Source: Symsagittifera roscoffensis
Taxonomy: Eukaryota > Xenacoelomorpha > Acoela > Convolutidae
NCBI RefSeq assembly: GCF_963678635.1
Contig: NC_087068.1
Span: forward strand, 58,451,896-58,515,895
Length of the DNA stretch: 64,000 nt
Reading direction: 5' to 3'
The translations under genes were made by a program, and so were the position numbers. This document shows, in pieces, positions 46,446 to 58,430 of this stretch (position 1 is the first letter of the stretch; each line of letters starts with the position of its first letter). The notes beneath the pieces were generated by a model, which made no database searches, was not told the DNA's origin, and worked only from the letters and a program-made list of their open reading frames with translations.

Positions 46446-47779
46446 TTTTTTTTCAGACCAGAAAAAATCGCATGGTCAATTTTAAAATTCAAATTTGCAT
46501 GCTTTTTTTCGGACCAAAAAATATTGAAAGGTCAATTTAAAATTCAAATTTGCATGCTTTTTTCTAGACCAGGAATTATCGCATGGTCAATTTAAAGTTC
46601 AAATTTGCATTTTTTTCAGACCAGAAACTATCGCATGTTAATTTTTAGGTTTCAAATTTGATGTTTTTTTTTTCAGACCAGAAAATATCGCATGATCAAA
46701 ATAAAATTCAATTTTCCATTCTTTTTTTCAGACCAGAAAATATCGCATGGTCAATTTAAAATTCAAATTTGCATGTTTTTTTACAGACCAGAAAATATCG
46801 CTTGTTCATTTTTAGGTTTCAAATTTGCATGCTTTTTTCGGACCAGAAAATTTTGCATGGTCAATTTAAAGTTCGAACTTGCATGCTTTTCTTCAGACCA
46901 GAAAAAATTGCATGTTCAATTTAGAATTCAAATTTCTATGTTTTTTTTCAGACCAGAAAATATCGCTTGTCACTTTAAATTTCAATTTTGCATGCTTTGT
47001 TTTACAGACCAGAAAATATCGCATGATGATCAATTTAAAAATGAAATTTGCATGCGTTTTTTCAGACCAGAAAATATTGCATGGTCAATTTTTAAATTCA
47101 AATTTGCATGCTTTTTTTTGGACCACAAAAAATTGCATGTTCAATTTAAAATTCAAGTTTGCATGCTTTTTTCAGACCAGAAAATATCGCATTGTCACTT
47201 TAAATTTCAAATTTGCATGCTTTCTTTACAGACCAGAAAACATCGCAAGATCAATTTAAAATTCAAATTTGCATGCTTTTTTTCAGACCAAAAAAAATCG
47301 CATGGTCAATTTAAAGTTCAAATTTGCATGCTTTTTTTACGACCCGGAAATATTGCATGGTCAATTTAAAGTTCAATTTTGCACCTTTTTTTTCAAATTT
47401 TCAAATCAAAAAGTATCGCATTGTCACTTTAAATTTCTAATTTGCATGCTTTTTTCTCAGACCAGAAAAAATTGGATGATCAATTTAAAATTAAAATTTG
47501 CATGTTTTTTTTAAAAGACCAGAAAATATCGCATGATCAATTTAAAAACTCAAATTTGCATGTTTGTTTTCAGACCACAAAATATTGCATGGTCGATTTT
47601 AATTTTCAAATTTCCATGCTTTTGTTCAGACCAGAAAATATTGCATGGTCAATATAAAGTTCAAATTTGCATGCTTTTTTCAGACCAGAAAGTATCGCAT
47701 GGTCAATTTAAAGCTCAAACTTGCATGCTTTTTTTCAGACCAGAAAATTTTGCATGGTCAATTTAAAGATCAAGTTTGC

Positions 47780-48285
47780 ATTTCTGGTCTGAAAGGTGTG
47801 TTTTAATTTTTAATTATTAAAGATAGAGACAAACAAAAGTTCAAATTTGCATTTCAGATTGCTCTTTTTTTTTACTTTTGTTTGATCAAATTTTTTGCTA
47901 CGAATCATAAAAATAGAGATGATTTTAGTTTGTCTCTATTTTTAACCAATCAACAAAAAACAAAAAAGAAACTCGGAGATATAGTTAGTAACACACATCT
48001 CTAAGAACCAAAAAAGGTGTCTAAATAAAAAAAAAATGGTTTTCACATTGTTTTTTGTTTTGTTTTCTACGCAAAATCAGCTACAAAAAAATCATCGGAC
48101 TGGGTTGAAAGATTTCATATTAAGGCCCTCTAAATTGTTATACGAACGACATTAATAAACTTCAAAAATCTTCTTCCCAATGTCGAGAAAAACCGGCTTG
48201 AAGTTTTTAATTTTTCGTCTAATTTCGAGAGAATGAGCAGGCTTATATTAGCTTATTTGTACTAATTTATGCAAATTTTCAGGCT
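47780..48285 (+). repeat. Spacer repeat 4, full
   Basis: Full-length form with GGAGATATAG in place of GGAGATGTAG and TTTTCAGGC at its end, shared with spacers 5 and 6, suggesting these three come from one later amplification. Confidence 0.85.
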
Positions 48286-49224
48286 TTTTTTCAGACCAGA
48301 AAAAATCGCATGGTCAATTTTAAAATTCAAATTTGCATGCTTTTTTTCGGACCAGAAAATATTGAAAGGTCAATTTAAAATTCAAATTTGCATGCTTTTT
48401 TCTAGACCAGGAATTATCGCATGGTCAATTTAAAGTTCAAATTTGCATGTTTTTTTACAGACCAAAAACTATCGCTTGTTCATTTTTAGGTTTCAAATTG
48501 GCATGCTTTTTTCGGACCAGAAAATTTTGCATGGTCAATTTAAAGTTCGAACTTGCATGCTTTTCTTCAGACCAGAAAAAATCGCATGTTCAATTTAGAA
48601 TTCAAATTTCCATGTTTTTTTTTCAGACCAGAAAATATCGCTTGTCACTTTAAATTTCATTTTTGCATGTTTTGTTTTACAGACCAGAAACTATCGCATG
48701 TTAATTTTTAGGTTTCAAATTTGCATGTTTTTTTTCAGACCAGAAAATATCGCATGATCAATATAAAATTCAATTTTCCATGCTTTTTTTCAGACCAGAA
48801 AATATCGCATGGTCAATTTAAAATTCAAATTTGCATGTTTTTCTTACAGACCAGAAACTATCGCTTGTTCATTTTTAGGTTTCCAATTGGCATGCTTTTT
48901 TCGGACCAGAAAATTTTGCATGGTCAATTTAAAATTCAAATTTGCATGATTTTTTTTACAGACCAGAAAATATCGCATGATCAATTTAAAAACTCAAATT
49001 TGCATCCTTTTTTTACAGACCACAAAATATCGCATGGTCGATTTTAAATTTCAAATTTCCATGCTTTTGTTCAGACCAGAAAATATTGCATGGTCAATAT
49101 AAAGTTCAAATTTGCATGCTTTTTTCAGACCAGAAAGTATCGCATGGTCAATTTAAAGCTCAAACTTGCATGCTTTTTTTCAGACCAGAAAATTTTGCAT
49201 GGTCAATTTAAAGATCAAGTTTGC

Positions 49225-49735
49225 ATTTCTGGTCTGAAAGGTGTGTTTTACTTTTTTAAATATTAAAGATAGAGACAAACAAAAGTTCAAATTTGCATTT
49301 CAGATTGCTCTTTTTTTTTACTTTTGTTTGTTCAAATTTTTTGCTACGAATCATAAAAATAGAGATGATTTTAGTTTGTCTCTATTTTTAACCAATCAAC
49401 AAAAAACAAAAAAGAAACTCGGAGATATAGTTCGTAACACACATCTCTAAGAACCATAAAAGGTGTCTAAATAAAAAAAAAATGGTTTTCACATTGTTTT
49501 TTGTTTTGTTTTCTACGCAAAATCAGCTACAAAAAAATCATCGGACTGGGTTGAAAGATTTCATATTAAGGCCCTCTAAATTGTTATACGAACGACATTA
49601 ATAAACTTCAAAAATCTTTTTCCCAATGTCGAGAAAAACCGGCTTGAAGTTTTTAATTTTTCGTCTAATTTCGAGAGAATGAGCAGGCTTATATTAGCTT
49701 ATTTGTACTAATTTATGCAAATTTTCAGGCTTTTT
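49225..49735 (+). repeat. Spacer repeat 5, full
   Basis: Nearly identical to spacer 4; it differs by single bases such as GTTCGTAAC. Confidence 0.85.
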
Positions 49736-50719
49736 TTCAGACCAGAAAAAATCGCATGGTCAATTTTAAAATTCAAATTTGCATGCTTTTTTTCGGACCA
49801 GAAAATATTGAAAGGTCAATTTAAAATTCAAATTTGCATGCTTTTTTCTAGACCAGGAATTATCGCATGGTCAATTTAAAGTTCAAATTTGCATGTTTTT
49901 TTTACAGACCAGAAACTATCGCTTGTTCATTTTTAGGTTTCAAATTGGCATGCTTTTTTCGGACCAGAAAATTTTGCATGGTCAATTTAAAGTTCGAACT
50001 TGCATGCTTTTCTTCAGACCAGAAAAAATCGCATGTTCAATTTAGAATCCAAATTTCCATGTTTTTTTTTCAGACCAGAAAATATCGCTTGTCACTTTAA
50101 ATTTCATTTTTGCATGTTTTGTTTTACAGACCAGAAACTATCGCATGTTAATTTTTAGGTTTCAAATTTGCATGTTTTTTTCCAGACCAGAAAATATCGC
50201 ATGATCAATATAAAATTCAATTTTCCATGCTTTTTTTCAGACCAGAAAATATCGCATGGTCAATTTAAAATTCAAATTTGCATGATTTTTTACAGACCAG
50301 AAAATATCGCTTGTTCATTTTTAGGTTTCAAATTTGCATGCTTTTTTCGGACCAGAAAATTTTGCATGGTCAATTTAAAGTTCGAACTTGCATGCTTTTC
50401 TTCAGACCAGAAAAAATCGCATGTTCAATTTAGAATTCAATTTTCCATGCTTTTTTTCAGACCAGAAAATATCGCATGGTCAATTTAAAATTCAAATTTG
50501 CATGTTTTTTTTACAGACCAGAAACTATCGCTTGTTCATTTTTAGGTTTCAAATTGGCATGCTTTTTTCGGACCAGAAAATTTTGCATGGTCAATTTAAA
50601 ATTCAAATTTGCATGATTTTTTTTACAGACCAGAAACTATCGCTTGTTCATTTTTAGGTTTCAAACTTGCATGCTTTTTTTCAGACCAGAAAATTTTGCA
50701 TGGTCAATTTAAAGATCAA

Positions 50720-51235
50720 GTTTGCATTTCTGGTCTGAAAGGTGTGTTTTACTTTTTTAAATATTAAAGATAGAGACAAACAAAAGTTCAAATTTGCATT
50801 TCAGATTGCTCTTTTTTTTTACTTTTGTTTGATCAAATTTTTTGCTACGAATCATAAAAATAGAGATGATTTTAGTTTGTCTCTATTTTTAACCAATCAA
50901 CAAAAAACAAAAAAGAAACTCGGAGATATAGTTAGTAACACACATCTCTAAGAACCAAAAAAGGTGTCTAAATAAAAAAAAAATGGTTTTCACATTGTTT
51001 TTTGTTTTGTTTTCTACGCAAAATCAGCTACAAAAAAATCATCGGACTGGGTTGAAAGATTTCATATTAAGGCCCTCTAAATTGTTATACGAACGACATT
51101 AATAAACTTCAAAAATCTTTTTCCCAATGTCGAGAAAAACCGGCTTGAAGTTTTTAATTTTTCGTCTAATTTCGAGAGAATGAGCAGGCTTATATTAGCT
51201 TATTTGTACTAATTTATGCAAATTTTCAGGCTTTT
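50720..51235 (+). repeat. Spacer repeat 6, full
   Basis: Nearly identical to spacers 4 and 5, and followed by the same order of monomer subtypes. Confidence 0.85.
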
Positions 51236-53384
51236 TTTCAGACCAGAAAAAATCGCATGGTCATTTTTAAAATTCAAATTTGCATGCTTTTTTTCGGACC
51301 AGAAAATATTGAAAGGTCAATTAAAAATTCAAATTTGCATGCTTTTTTCTAGACCAGGAATTATCGCATGGTCAATTTAAAGTTCAAATTTGCATGTTTT
51401 TTTTACAGACCAGAAACTATCGCTTGTTCATTTTTAGGTTTCAAATTGGCATGCTTTTTTCGGACCAGAAAATTTTGCATGGTCAATTTAAAGTTCGAAC
51501 TTGCATGCTTTTCTTCAGACCAGAAAAAATCGCATGTTCAATTTAGAATTCAAATTTCCATGTTTTTTTTTTTCAGACCAGAAAATATCGCTTGTCACTT
51601 TAAATTTCATTTTTGCATGTTTTGTTTTACAGACCAGAAACTATCGCATGTTAATTTTTAGGTTTCAAATTTGCATGTTTTTTTTCAGACCAGAAAATAT
51701 CGCATGATCAATATAAAATTCAATTTTCCATGCTTTTTTTCAGACCAGAAAATATCGCATGGTCAATTTAAAATCCAAATTTGCATGTTTTTTTTACAGA
51801 CCAGAAACTATCGCTTGTTCATTTTTAGGTTTCAAATTGGCATGCTTTTTTCGGACCAGAAAATTTTGCATGGTCAATTTAAAGTTCGAACTTGCATGCT
51901 TTTCTTCAGACCAGAAAAAATCGCATGTTCAATTTAGAATTCAAATTTCCATGTTTTTTTTTCAGACCAGAAAATATCGCTTGTCACTTTAAATTTCATT
52001 TTTGCATGTTTTGTTTTACAGACCAGAAAATATCGCATGATGATCAATTTAAAATTGAAATTTGCATGCGTTTTTTCAGACCAGAAAATATCGCATGGTC
52101 AATTTCTAAATTCAAATTTGCATGCTTTTGTTTGGACCAAAAAAAATTGCATGTTCAATTTAAAATTCAAGTTTGCATGCTTTTTTCAGACCAGAAAATA
52201 TCGCATGGTCAAATTAAAATTCAAATTTGCTTTTTTTAAGAACAAAAATTATCGCATTGTCACTTCAAATTTCAAATTTGCATGCTTTTTTTTCAGACCA
52301 GAAAATAATACATGATCAATTTAAAGTTCAAGTTTCCATGCATTTTTTCAGATCAGAAAATTTTGCATGGTCAATTTCAAGTTCAAATTTGCATGCTTTT
52401 TTCAGACCAGAAAATATCGCATTGTCAATTTTAGGTTTCAAATTTGCATGCTTTTTTTCGGAACAGAAATTATTGCATGGTCAATTTAAAGTTCAAACTT
52501 GCATGCTTTTTTTTCAGACCAGAAAATATCGCTTGTCACTTTAAATTTCGATTTTGCATGCTTTGTTTTACAGACCAGAAAATATCGCATGATGATCAAT
52601 TTAAAAACTCGAATTTGCATGCTTTTTTTCAGACCAGAAAATATCGCATGGTCAATTTTAAAATTCAAATTTTCATGCTTTTTTGGACCAGAAAAAAAAT
52701 TGCATAGTCAATTTAAAATTCAAGTTTGCATGCTTTTTTCAGACCAGAAAATATCGCATGGTCAATTTAAAGTTCAAATTTGCTCTTTTTAAGAACAAAA
52801 ATTATCGCATTGTCACTTCAAATTTCAAATTTGCATGCTTTTTTTTCAGACCAGAATATAATACAAGATCAATTTAAAGTTCAAATTTCCATGCATTTTT
52901 TCAGACCAGATAATATTGCATGGTCAATTTAAAGTTCAAATTTGCATGCTTTTTTCAGACCAGAAAATATCGCATGGTCAATTTTAAAATTCAAATTTGC
53001 ATGCTTTTTTTTGGACCAAAAAAAATTGCATGGTCAATTTAAAATCCATTTTGCATGCTTTTTTCAGACCACAAAATAATGCATGGTCAATTTAAAGTTC
53101 AAATTTGCTTTTTTTAGGAACAAAAATTATCGCATTGTCACTTCAAATTTCAAATTTGCATGCTTTTTTTTCAGACCAGAAAATAATACATGATCAATTT
53201 AAAGTTCAAATTTCCATGCATTTTTTCAGACCAGAAAAAATTGCATGGTCAATTTAAAGTTCAAATTTGCATGCTTTTTTCAGACCAGAAAATATCGCAT
53301 GGTCAATTTTAGGTTTCAAATTTGCATGCTTTTTTTTGGAACAGAAGTTATTGCATGGTAAATTTAAAAATCAAGTTTGCATTT

Positions 53385-53950
53385 CTGGTCTAAAAAGTGT
53401 GTGTACTATTATAAAAACTTAAGATAGAGACAAATTAAAGTTCAAAATTTGCATTTCAGAATGCTCTTTTTTTTTACTTTTGTTTGTTCAAACTTTTTGC
53501 TACGAATCATAAAAATAGAGATGATTTTAGTTTGTCTCTATTTTAATCATTTAACAAAAAAGAAACTCGGAGATATATTAAGTACCACACACTTCTAAGA
53601 ACCAAAAAAATGTGTATTTATAAAAAAAAATCATGATGATGATTTTTGTTCCGAAAATTGAAAAGGGGGAGGAATTTTGTATTCGGGTGTGTTTTAGTTT
53701 TCATATTTTTTTTCGTTTTGTTTTCTACGCAAAATCAGCTACAAAAAATAATCAGACTGGGTTGAAAGATATCATATTAAAGCCCTCTAAATCGCCATAC
53801 GAACGACATTAATAAACTTCAAAAAAAGTTTACCCAATGTCGAGAAAATCCGGCTTGAAAATTTTAAATTTTTCGTCTAATTTCGAGAGAATGAGTAAGC
53901 TTATTTCAGCTTATTTGTACTAATTTATGCAAAATTGCATGCTTTTTACA
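53385..53950 (+). repeat. Spacer repeat 7, long form
   Basis: Contains an extra segment absent from spacers 1-6: ATGATGATTTTTGTTCCG, then AAAAGGGGGAGGAATTTTG and ATTCGGGTGTG. The dispersed copy at 18620-18880 keeps part of this segment, so the long form is probably ancestral. Confidence 0.8.
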
Positions 53951-54319
53951 GAACAGAAAATATCGCATGGTCAATTTAAAGTTCAAAATTGCTTTTTTTA
54001 GGAACAAAAATTATCGCATTGTCACTTCAAATTTCAAATTTGAATGCTTCTTTTTCAGACCAGAAAATAATACATGATCAATTTAAAGTTCAAGTTTCCA
54101 TGCATTTTTTCAGACCCGAAAATATTGCATGGTCAATTTAAAGTTCAAATTTGCATGCTTTTTTCAGACCAGAAAATATCGCATGGTCAATTTTAGGTTT
54201 CAAATTTGCATGCTTTTTTTCCGGAACAGAAATTATTGCTTGGTCAATTTAAAGTTCAAACTTGCATGCTTTTTTTAGACCCGAAAACATTGCATGGTCA
54301 ATTTAAAAATCAAGTTTGC

Positions 54320-54890
54320 ATTTCTGGTCTGAAAGGTGTGTTTTACTTTTTTAAATATTAAAGATAGAGACAAACAATAGTTCAAATTTGCATTTCAAAT
54401 TGCTCTTTTTTTTCTACTTTTGTTGTTCAAATTTTTTTCTATCAACCATAAAAATAGAGATGATTTTAGTTTGTCTTTATTTTTAACCAATCAACAAAAA
54501 ACAAAAAAGAAACTCGGAGATATATTAGGTAACACACACCTCTAAGAACCAAAAAAATGTGTATATATAAAAAAAATCATGATGATGATTTTTTGTTCCG
54601 AAAATTGAAAAGGGGGAGGAATTTTGTATTCGGGTGTGTTTTAGTTTTCATATTTTTTTTCGTTTTGTTTTCTACGCAAAATCAGCTACAAAAAATAATC
54701 GGACTGGGTTGAAAGATATCGTATTAAAGCCCTCTAAATCGCCATACGAACGACATTAATAAACATCAAAAAAAGTTTACCCAATGTCGAGAAAATCCGG
54801 CTTGAAAATTTTAAATTTTTCGTCTAATTTCGAGAGAATGAGTAGGCTTATTTCAGCTTATTTGTACTAATTTATGCAAAATTGCATGCT
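54320..54890 (+). repeat. Spacer repeat 8, long form
   Basis: Long form like spacer 7, followed by only a few monomers. Confidence 0.8.
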
Positions 54891-55164
54891 TTTTTTTCAG
54901 ACCAGAAAATATCGCATGGTCAATTTAAAGTTCAAAAATGCATTCTTTTTTTTCAGACCAGAAAATATCGCATTGTCATTTTAAATTTGAAATTTGCATG
55001 CTTTTTTTCAGACCAGAAAATATCGCATGGCCAATTTTAGGTTTCAAAAATAAATGCTTTTTTTTCGGATTAGAAAATATCGCATGGTCAATTTAAAGTT
55101 CAAAATTGCGTGCTTTTTTTCAGACCAGAAAAAATTGCATGGCCAATTTAAAGATCAAGTTTGC

Positions 55165-55630
55165 ATTTCTGGTCTGAAAAGTGTGTGTTACTTTTTTAAA
55201 GATTAAAGATAGAGACAAACTTAAGTTCAAATTTGCATTTCAGATTGCTCTTTTTTTACTTTTGTTTGTTCAAACTTTTTGCTACGAATCATACAAACAG
55301 AGATAATTTTAGTTGACTCTATCTTTAATCGTTTAACAAAAAAGAAACTCGGAGATATATTAGGTAACACACACCTCTAGGAACCAAAAAAGGTGTCTAA
55401 ATAAAAAAAAATAATAATGATGATGATTTATTGTTCCGAACATTAAAAAGGGGGAGGAACTTTGTATTCGGGTTTGTTTATTTTTTTCCTTTTTTTTCGT
55501 TTTGTTTTCTATGCAAAATCAGCTGCAAAAAATCATCGGACTGGGTTGAAAGAAATCTTATTGAAGCCCTCTAAATCTTGATACGAACGACATTAATAAA
55601 CTTCAAAAAAAGTTTACCCAATGTCAAGAC
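55165..55630 (+). repeat. Spacer repeat 9, long form, array edge
   Basis: More diverged long form (GGGGGAGGAACTTTG). Its end runs out into unique sequence at about 55625, marking the array edge. Confidence 0.75.
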
Positions 55631-56125
55631 ACAACGCCAAAAAACGACACTAATTTGAAAAAATAATTTTGTGGTAAATTTTTAAAACTGGTCGGAACAT
55701 TCTGTTCAACTTGCACATTAACCGGCTCTCCTTGTTATAATTTATTTCGCAGTTATTAAGGTTTTTTTAACGGCTTAAACTGTCCAAACCAACGACGAAT
55801 AGATATCCCATAAATAAAATAAATATAATCATCGACCATGAGGGATCTAGAAATTTCTCGAAGGAGCTAGGGGCGGCTTTTTTTCACAAACTGTTCAAAA
55901 ACTTTGTCAATCTTTTTTTAGGTCAATTAAATTGATTTCCGAGCTCACCCAAATTATTATACAGACCCTGTTTTGACCGTCGCAAGCGACTTTCTAAAAT
56001 TGTAGGCCAAAACCGCAAGGGTCGGACAGCCGAAACGGATGCCTTAAAATAGTACCAAAGAGGGAACCCTTTGGTTCGTTAGGGGGTCGAATCCTTGAAC
56101 CCACCTCTGGTTTTGTTGTTCCGAC
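55630..56125 (+). repeat. Dispersed repeat, copy A
   Basis: Shares with 56560-56870 the order CAAAAAACGAC, TGGTCGGAACATTCTGT, AACCGGC.CTCCTTGTT, and the block ending GGGGGTCGAATCCTTGA. A short piece also occurs at about 19905-19955. Confidence 0.6.
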
Positions 56126-56129
56126 CATT

Positions 56130-56300
56130 TAAAAGTGATTTTATTTAAAAGTGATTATACTGATTGATTAAAGCCTTCTCAGTCGTTATTTGAACGGACT
56201 TTAAAAACGTCAAAAAACCAGTGTCGAGAAAAACTGGTTTGAAACTTTTGCTTTTTTTTGTTCGTCTAGCTTCGACCGAATAAAATGACAATAATTTGTT
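56130..56300 (+). repeat. Diverged spacer fragment
   Basis: ACTGATTGATTAAAGCC, GTGTCGAGAAAAACTGG and TTCGTCTAGCTTCGACC follow the order of the second half of the satellite spacer. Confidence 0.6.
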
Positions 56301-56559
56301 AAATTGGTCATATAGGCCAAAAAATCTCGACTTTAAGAAACGAAAACTTGTTCTGAAAGCTTAAGTTGGCAGTTTCTTGCAAGAAATTTTTTTAAAAAAG
56401 TTAAAAAACTGTTGTTCAAAAAAATAGAAAATTCAAAATTTTGTAGGATATATTTCTTTAAATTTTTTGTTTGTTATTCTGTGTTTGAAGACAGCTGTTG
56501 TCGATTATGCCTAACTTTCTAACTGCTGACGCAATTGTAAAATTTTATCATCACACCAC

Positions 56560-56870
56560 GTACCAAAAAACGACTTTATTTTGAAGATTCTAATAATTTT
56601 TATTTGCAGTTTTTATGAATATGGTCGAAACATTCTGTGCTACATGCAGAGCAACCGGCACTCCTTGTTCTTATATTCAAACTACTACTTTCAAACATTA
56701 GTTGGTTAGTACTCTATTGCCTCAAAACTAGTAAACATTTTGAAGGATCGGTCGCTCAAAAATTGATGCCTCTATATAGTGTCAAAGGGGGACCCTTAGG
56801 ATGGTCAGAGAGTCGAATTCCTGAAAGAGGCGTCCGCGACCCCCTCCTTATACCTGCTTATTTTTAAAAA
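56560..56870 (+). repeat. Dispersed repeat, copy B
   Basis: Second copy of the repeat at 55630, ending AGAGTCGAATTCCTGA. The remaining 44 bases lead to the exon 4 acceptor TTCTATTGCCAG. Confidence 0.6.
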
Positions 56871-56914
56871 TATACCTGCAAAATTGTCAAAGTTATGGCG
56901 GTTTCTATTGCCAG

Positions 56915-57184
56915 GGCAACGTGGCCGGACAACCGCTGTTTCTGAACGACAACTACCGCCGGATTCGAGGGGCGGAAGGTGATCAGAACAGATGGCTATC
57001 CTGCAACACAGCTGTGGAAAGTCTACCCTCTGTCAAGCCATATGTAGCCTGTGAGGAGCCCCAAACAGTTCCAGAAAGTGTCCAACAGGGCGAGAGAAGT
57101 GCTCACAAAAATGGGGCTAAAAATCAGTTTAGTCTGGTGAAATATGTTTTAATACTCGTTGCTACTGCTTTGATCGTGTTTTAA
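56915..57184 (+). CDS. CAP-superfamily protein, exon 4 (C-terminus, membrane tail)
   Basis: The last exon follows acceptor TTCTATTGCCAG and continues in phase 0 with GNVAGQPLF, completing the CAP2 signature (KCKYNPP|GNV). It encodes 89 residues and ends at TAA 57182-57184. After the CAP fold there is a tail with two Cys (WLSC and VACEE) and a polar, charged linker (QQGERSAHKNGAKNQ). The final 18 residues, FSLVKYVLILVATALIVF, end at the stop codon, which suits a GPI-attachment signal or a single membrane anchor. The mature protein would thus face the outside at the cell surface. I see no AATAAA signal close to the stop. Confidence 0.9.
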   Translation, partial: GNVAGQPLFLNDNYRRIRGAEGDQNRWLSCNTAVESLPSVKPYVACEEPQTVPESVQQGERSAHKNGAKNQFSLVKYVLILVATALIVF

Positions 57185-58430
57185 TAACATTGCTCACGAG
57201 AAATCAACTATGATACGATAATTGATTCAAAGATTTTGAATGCTTTCAACGTAGTATGTATTTGAATTTTTTAAATCCCCGTCAGATGCTGTCGACAAAA
57301 GGTTGTTGTAATAATTTAAATTTTTGCCTAAAACAAATTATATTCCAAATCAAATTGAAATTAACGCATTTGCAACTACATGTTTTAATGTGTTGAATTC
57401 TTTAAATTCCAAAGTCTTAATTTTTTGTTATTTGCGGTTTTTCAACTTCACTGACAAAATATGATTTTATCATAGAGCTACCACTTATTCAGTGGGGAGG
57501 GAACATAATTGAACTCCTTAATACGCTCTTATCGGACTAAAAAGACACGAAAGAGTGAAAAAATTATTTGACAACATTCAATTAAAAAACTTAATTGAAA
57601 AAGAAAAATTTTTCGTAGACGACAGTGATTATCATTTCGATGTACTTTACACAAGAACCAGCTACTTGAATTGGAAAAATGATTTTTGCTGGATGATGTT
57701 GATGAAAGTATTTTTTTTAGACTCGATGATTGTAATGAAGATTCTAATAAAGCTCCAGGTGTTTTTTTCACAGGATTAGGCGCAAATTTGATCATTTGTG
57801 ATTTGAGTTGAAAGTTTTTTTTCAGTTCAGTTCTTTTTCTTTGTTAAAATGAAAGCAAGAAAGGTTTAAAGTAACAATTGACTTCTAGTTTCAAATGAAT
57901 TTTAACTTTCAAATTTCTCAGGAGAATCAAAAATTTACATATTGACCCAGTTTTCTCAAATTGGTTCAGAATCAAATGAGTGTCAATCAAAATTTGTTCT
58001 AGAAATGCAATCAGTTTTAAGGCCATCTTTTTCTTCTTAAAATTTTGAAAGTTAATATTGTTTCCAAAGCAAAACAAGGATATCTGGTTACTGTGCATTT
58101 AGCTCAGAACGTTCCGACCAGTCTTTAAAAATTACAACAAAATTGTTTTTCCAATTACTGCCGTTTTTTCGGCTCGGTGTGATAAAGGAATCTGAGCGAA
58201 AAAAATAAGGCGTTTTCTCCAGTAATTGTAATATTGGAAAACAATTTTTGAAAATAAATAACAAGAAAAACAAAAAAAATCAAAAACTTGAAATTTTCTC
58301 AAAAAAAATTTTCAAAATTTTTTTTCCCGAACTGTTGAAATTTTTGATTCCTAAAATGAAGCTAAAAATTCCAAAAAGTAACTTCATTAGAGTAAAATTA
58401 GATTTCCAAGGCTTAAATTTAGCATGAATT
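57185..58430. other. 3' flank of the CAP gene
   Basis: It contains the 3' UTR and AT-rich DNA. A plus-strand frame at 57555-57779 is coding-like in places (KKLFDNIQLKNLIEKEKFFV), and a second frame near 57680-57805 reads DDVDESIFFRLDD and FFTGLGANLIICDL. Possibly a frameshifted transposon fragment; I do not recognise it. Confidence 0.35.

Larger units (their letters stand above)
43070..55170 (+). repeat. 54-56 bp satellite array in intron 3, higher-order with spacers
   Basis: Monomers all read in gene sense: a T-tract of 6-9 bases, CAGACCAGAAAATATCGC, then ATGGTCAATTTAAAGTTC, then AAATTTGCATGC. Variants carry ATTGTCACTTTAAATTTC, or CTTGTTCATTTTTAGG in place of the middle block, so there are monomer subtypes recurring in a set order. 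Blocks of monomers are separated by spacer repeats at about 43395, 44145, 45985, 47780, 49225, 50720, 53385, 54320 and 55165, giving higher-order units of about 0.75-2.7 kb. Two plus-strand frames of the monomer lack stops, which creates open frames up to 225 codons that are not genes. Each monomer carries a TTTTTTCAG acceptor-like site. Confidence 0.93.

Noticed and set aside
43637-47766. Family of 70-225 residue proteins rich in Phe, Lys and Cys
   Set aside because: They follow the satellite monomer and change frame wherever the T-tract length changes; no start context or conserved frame.
43070-55170. CRISPR array
   Set aside because: Monomers are contiguous tandem repeats with variation throughout and no unique spacers, and the context is eukaryotic.
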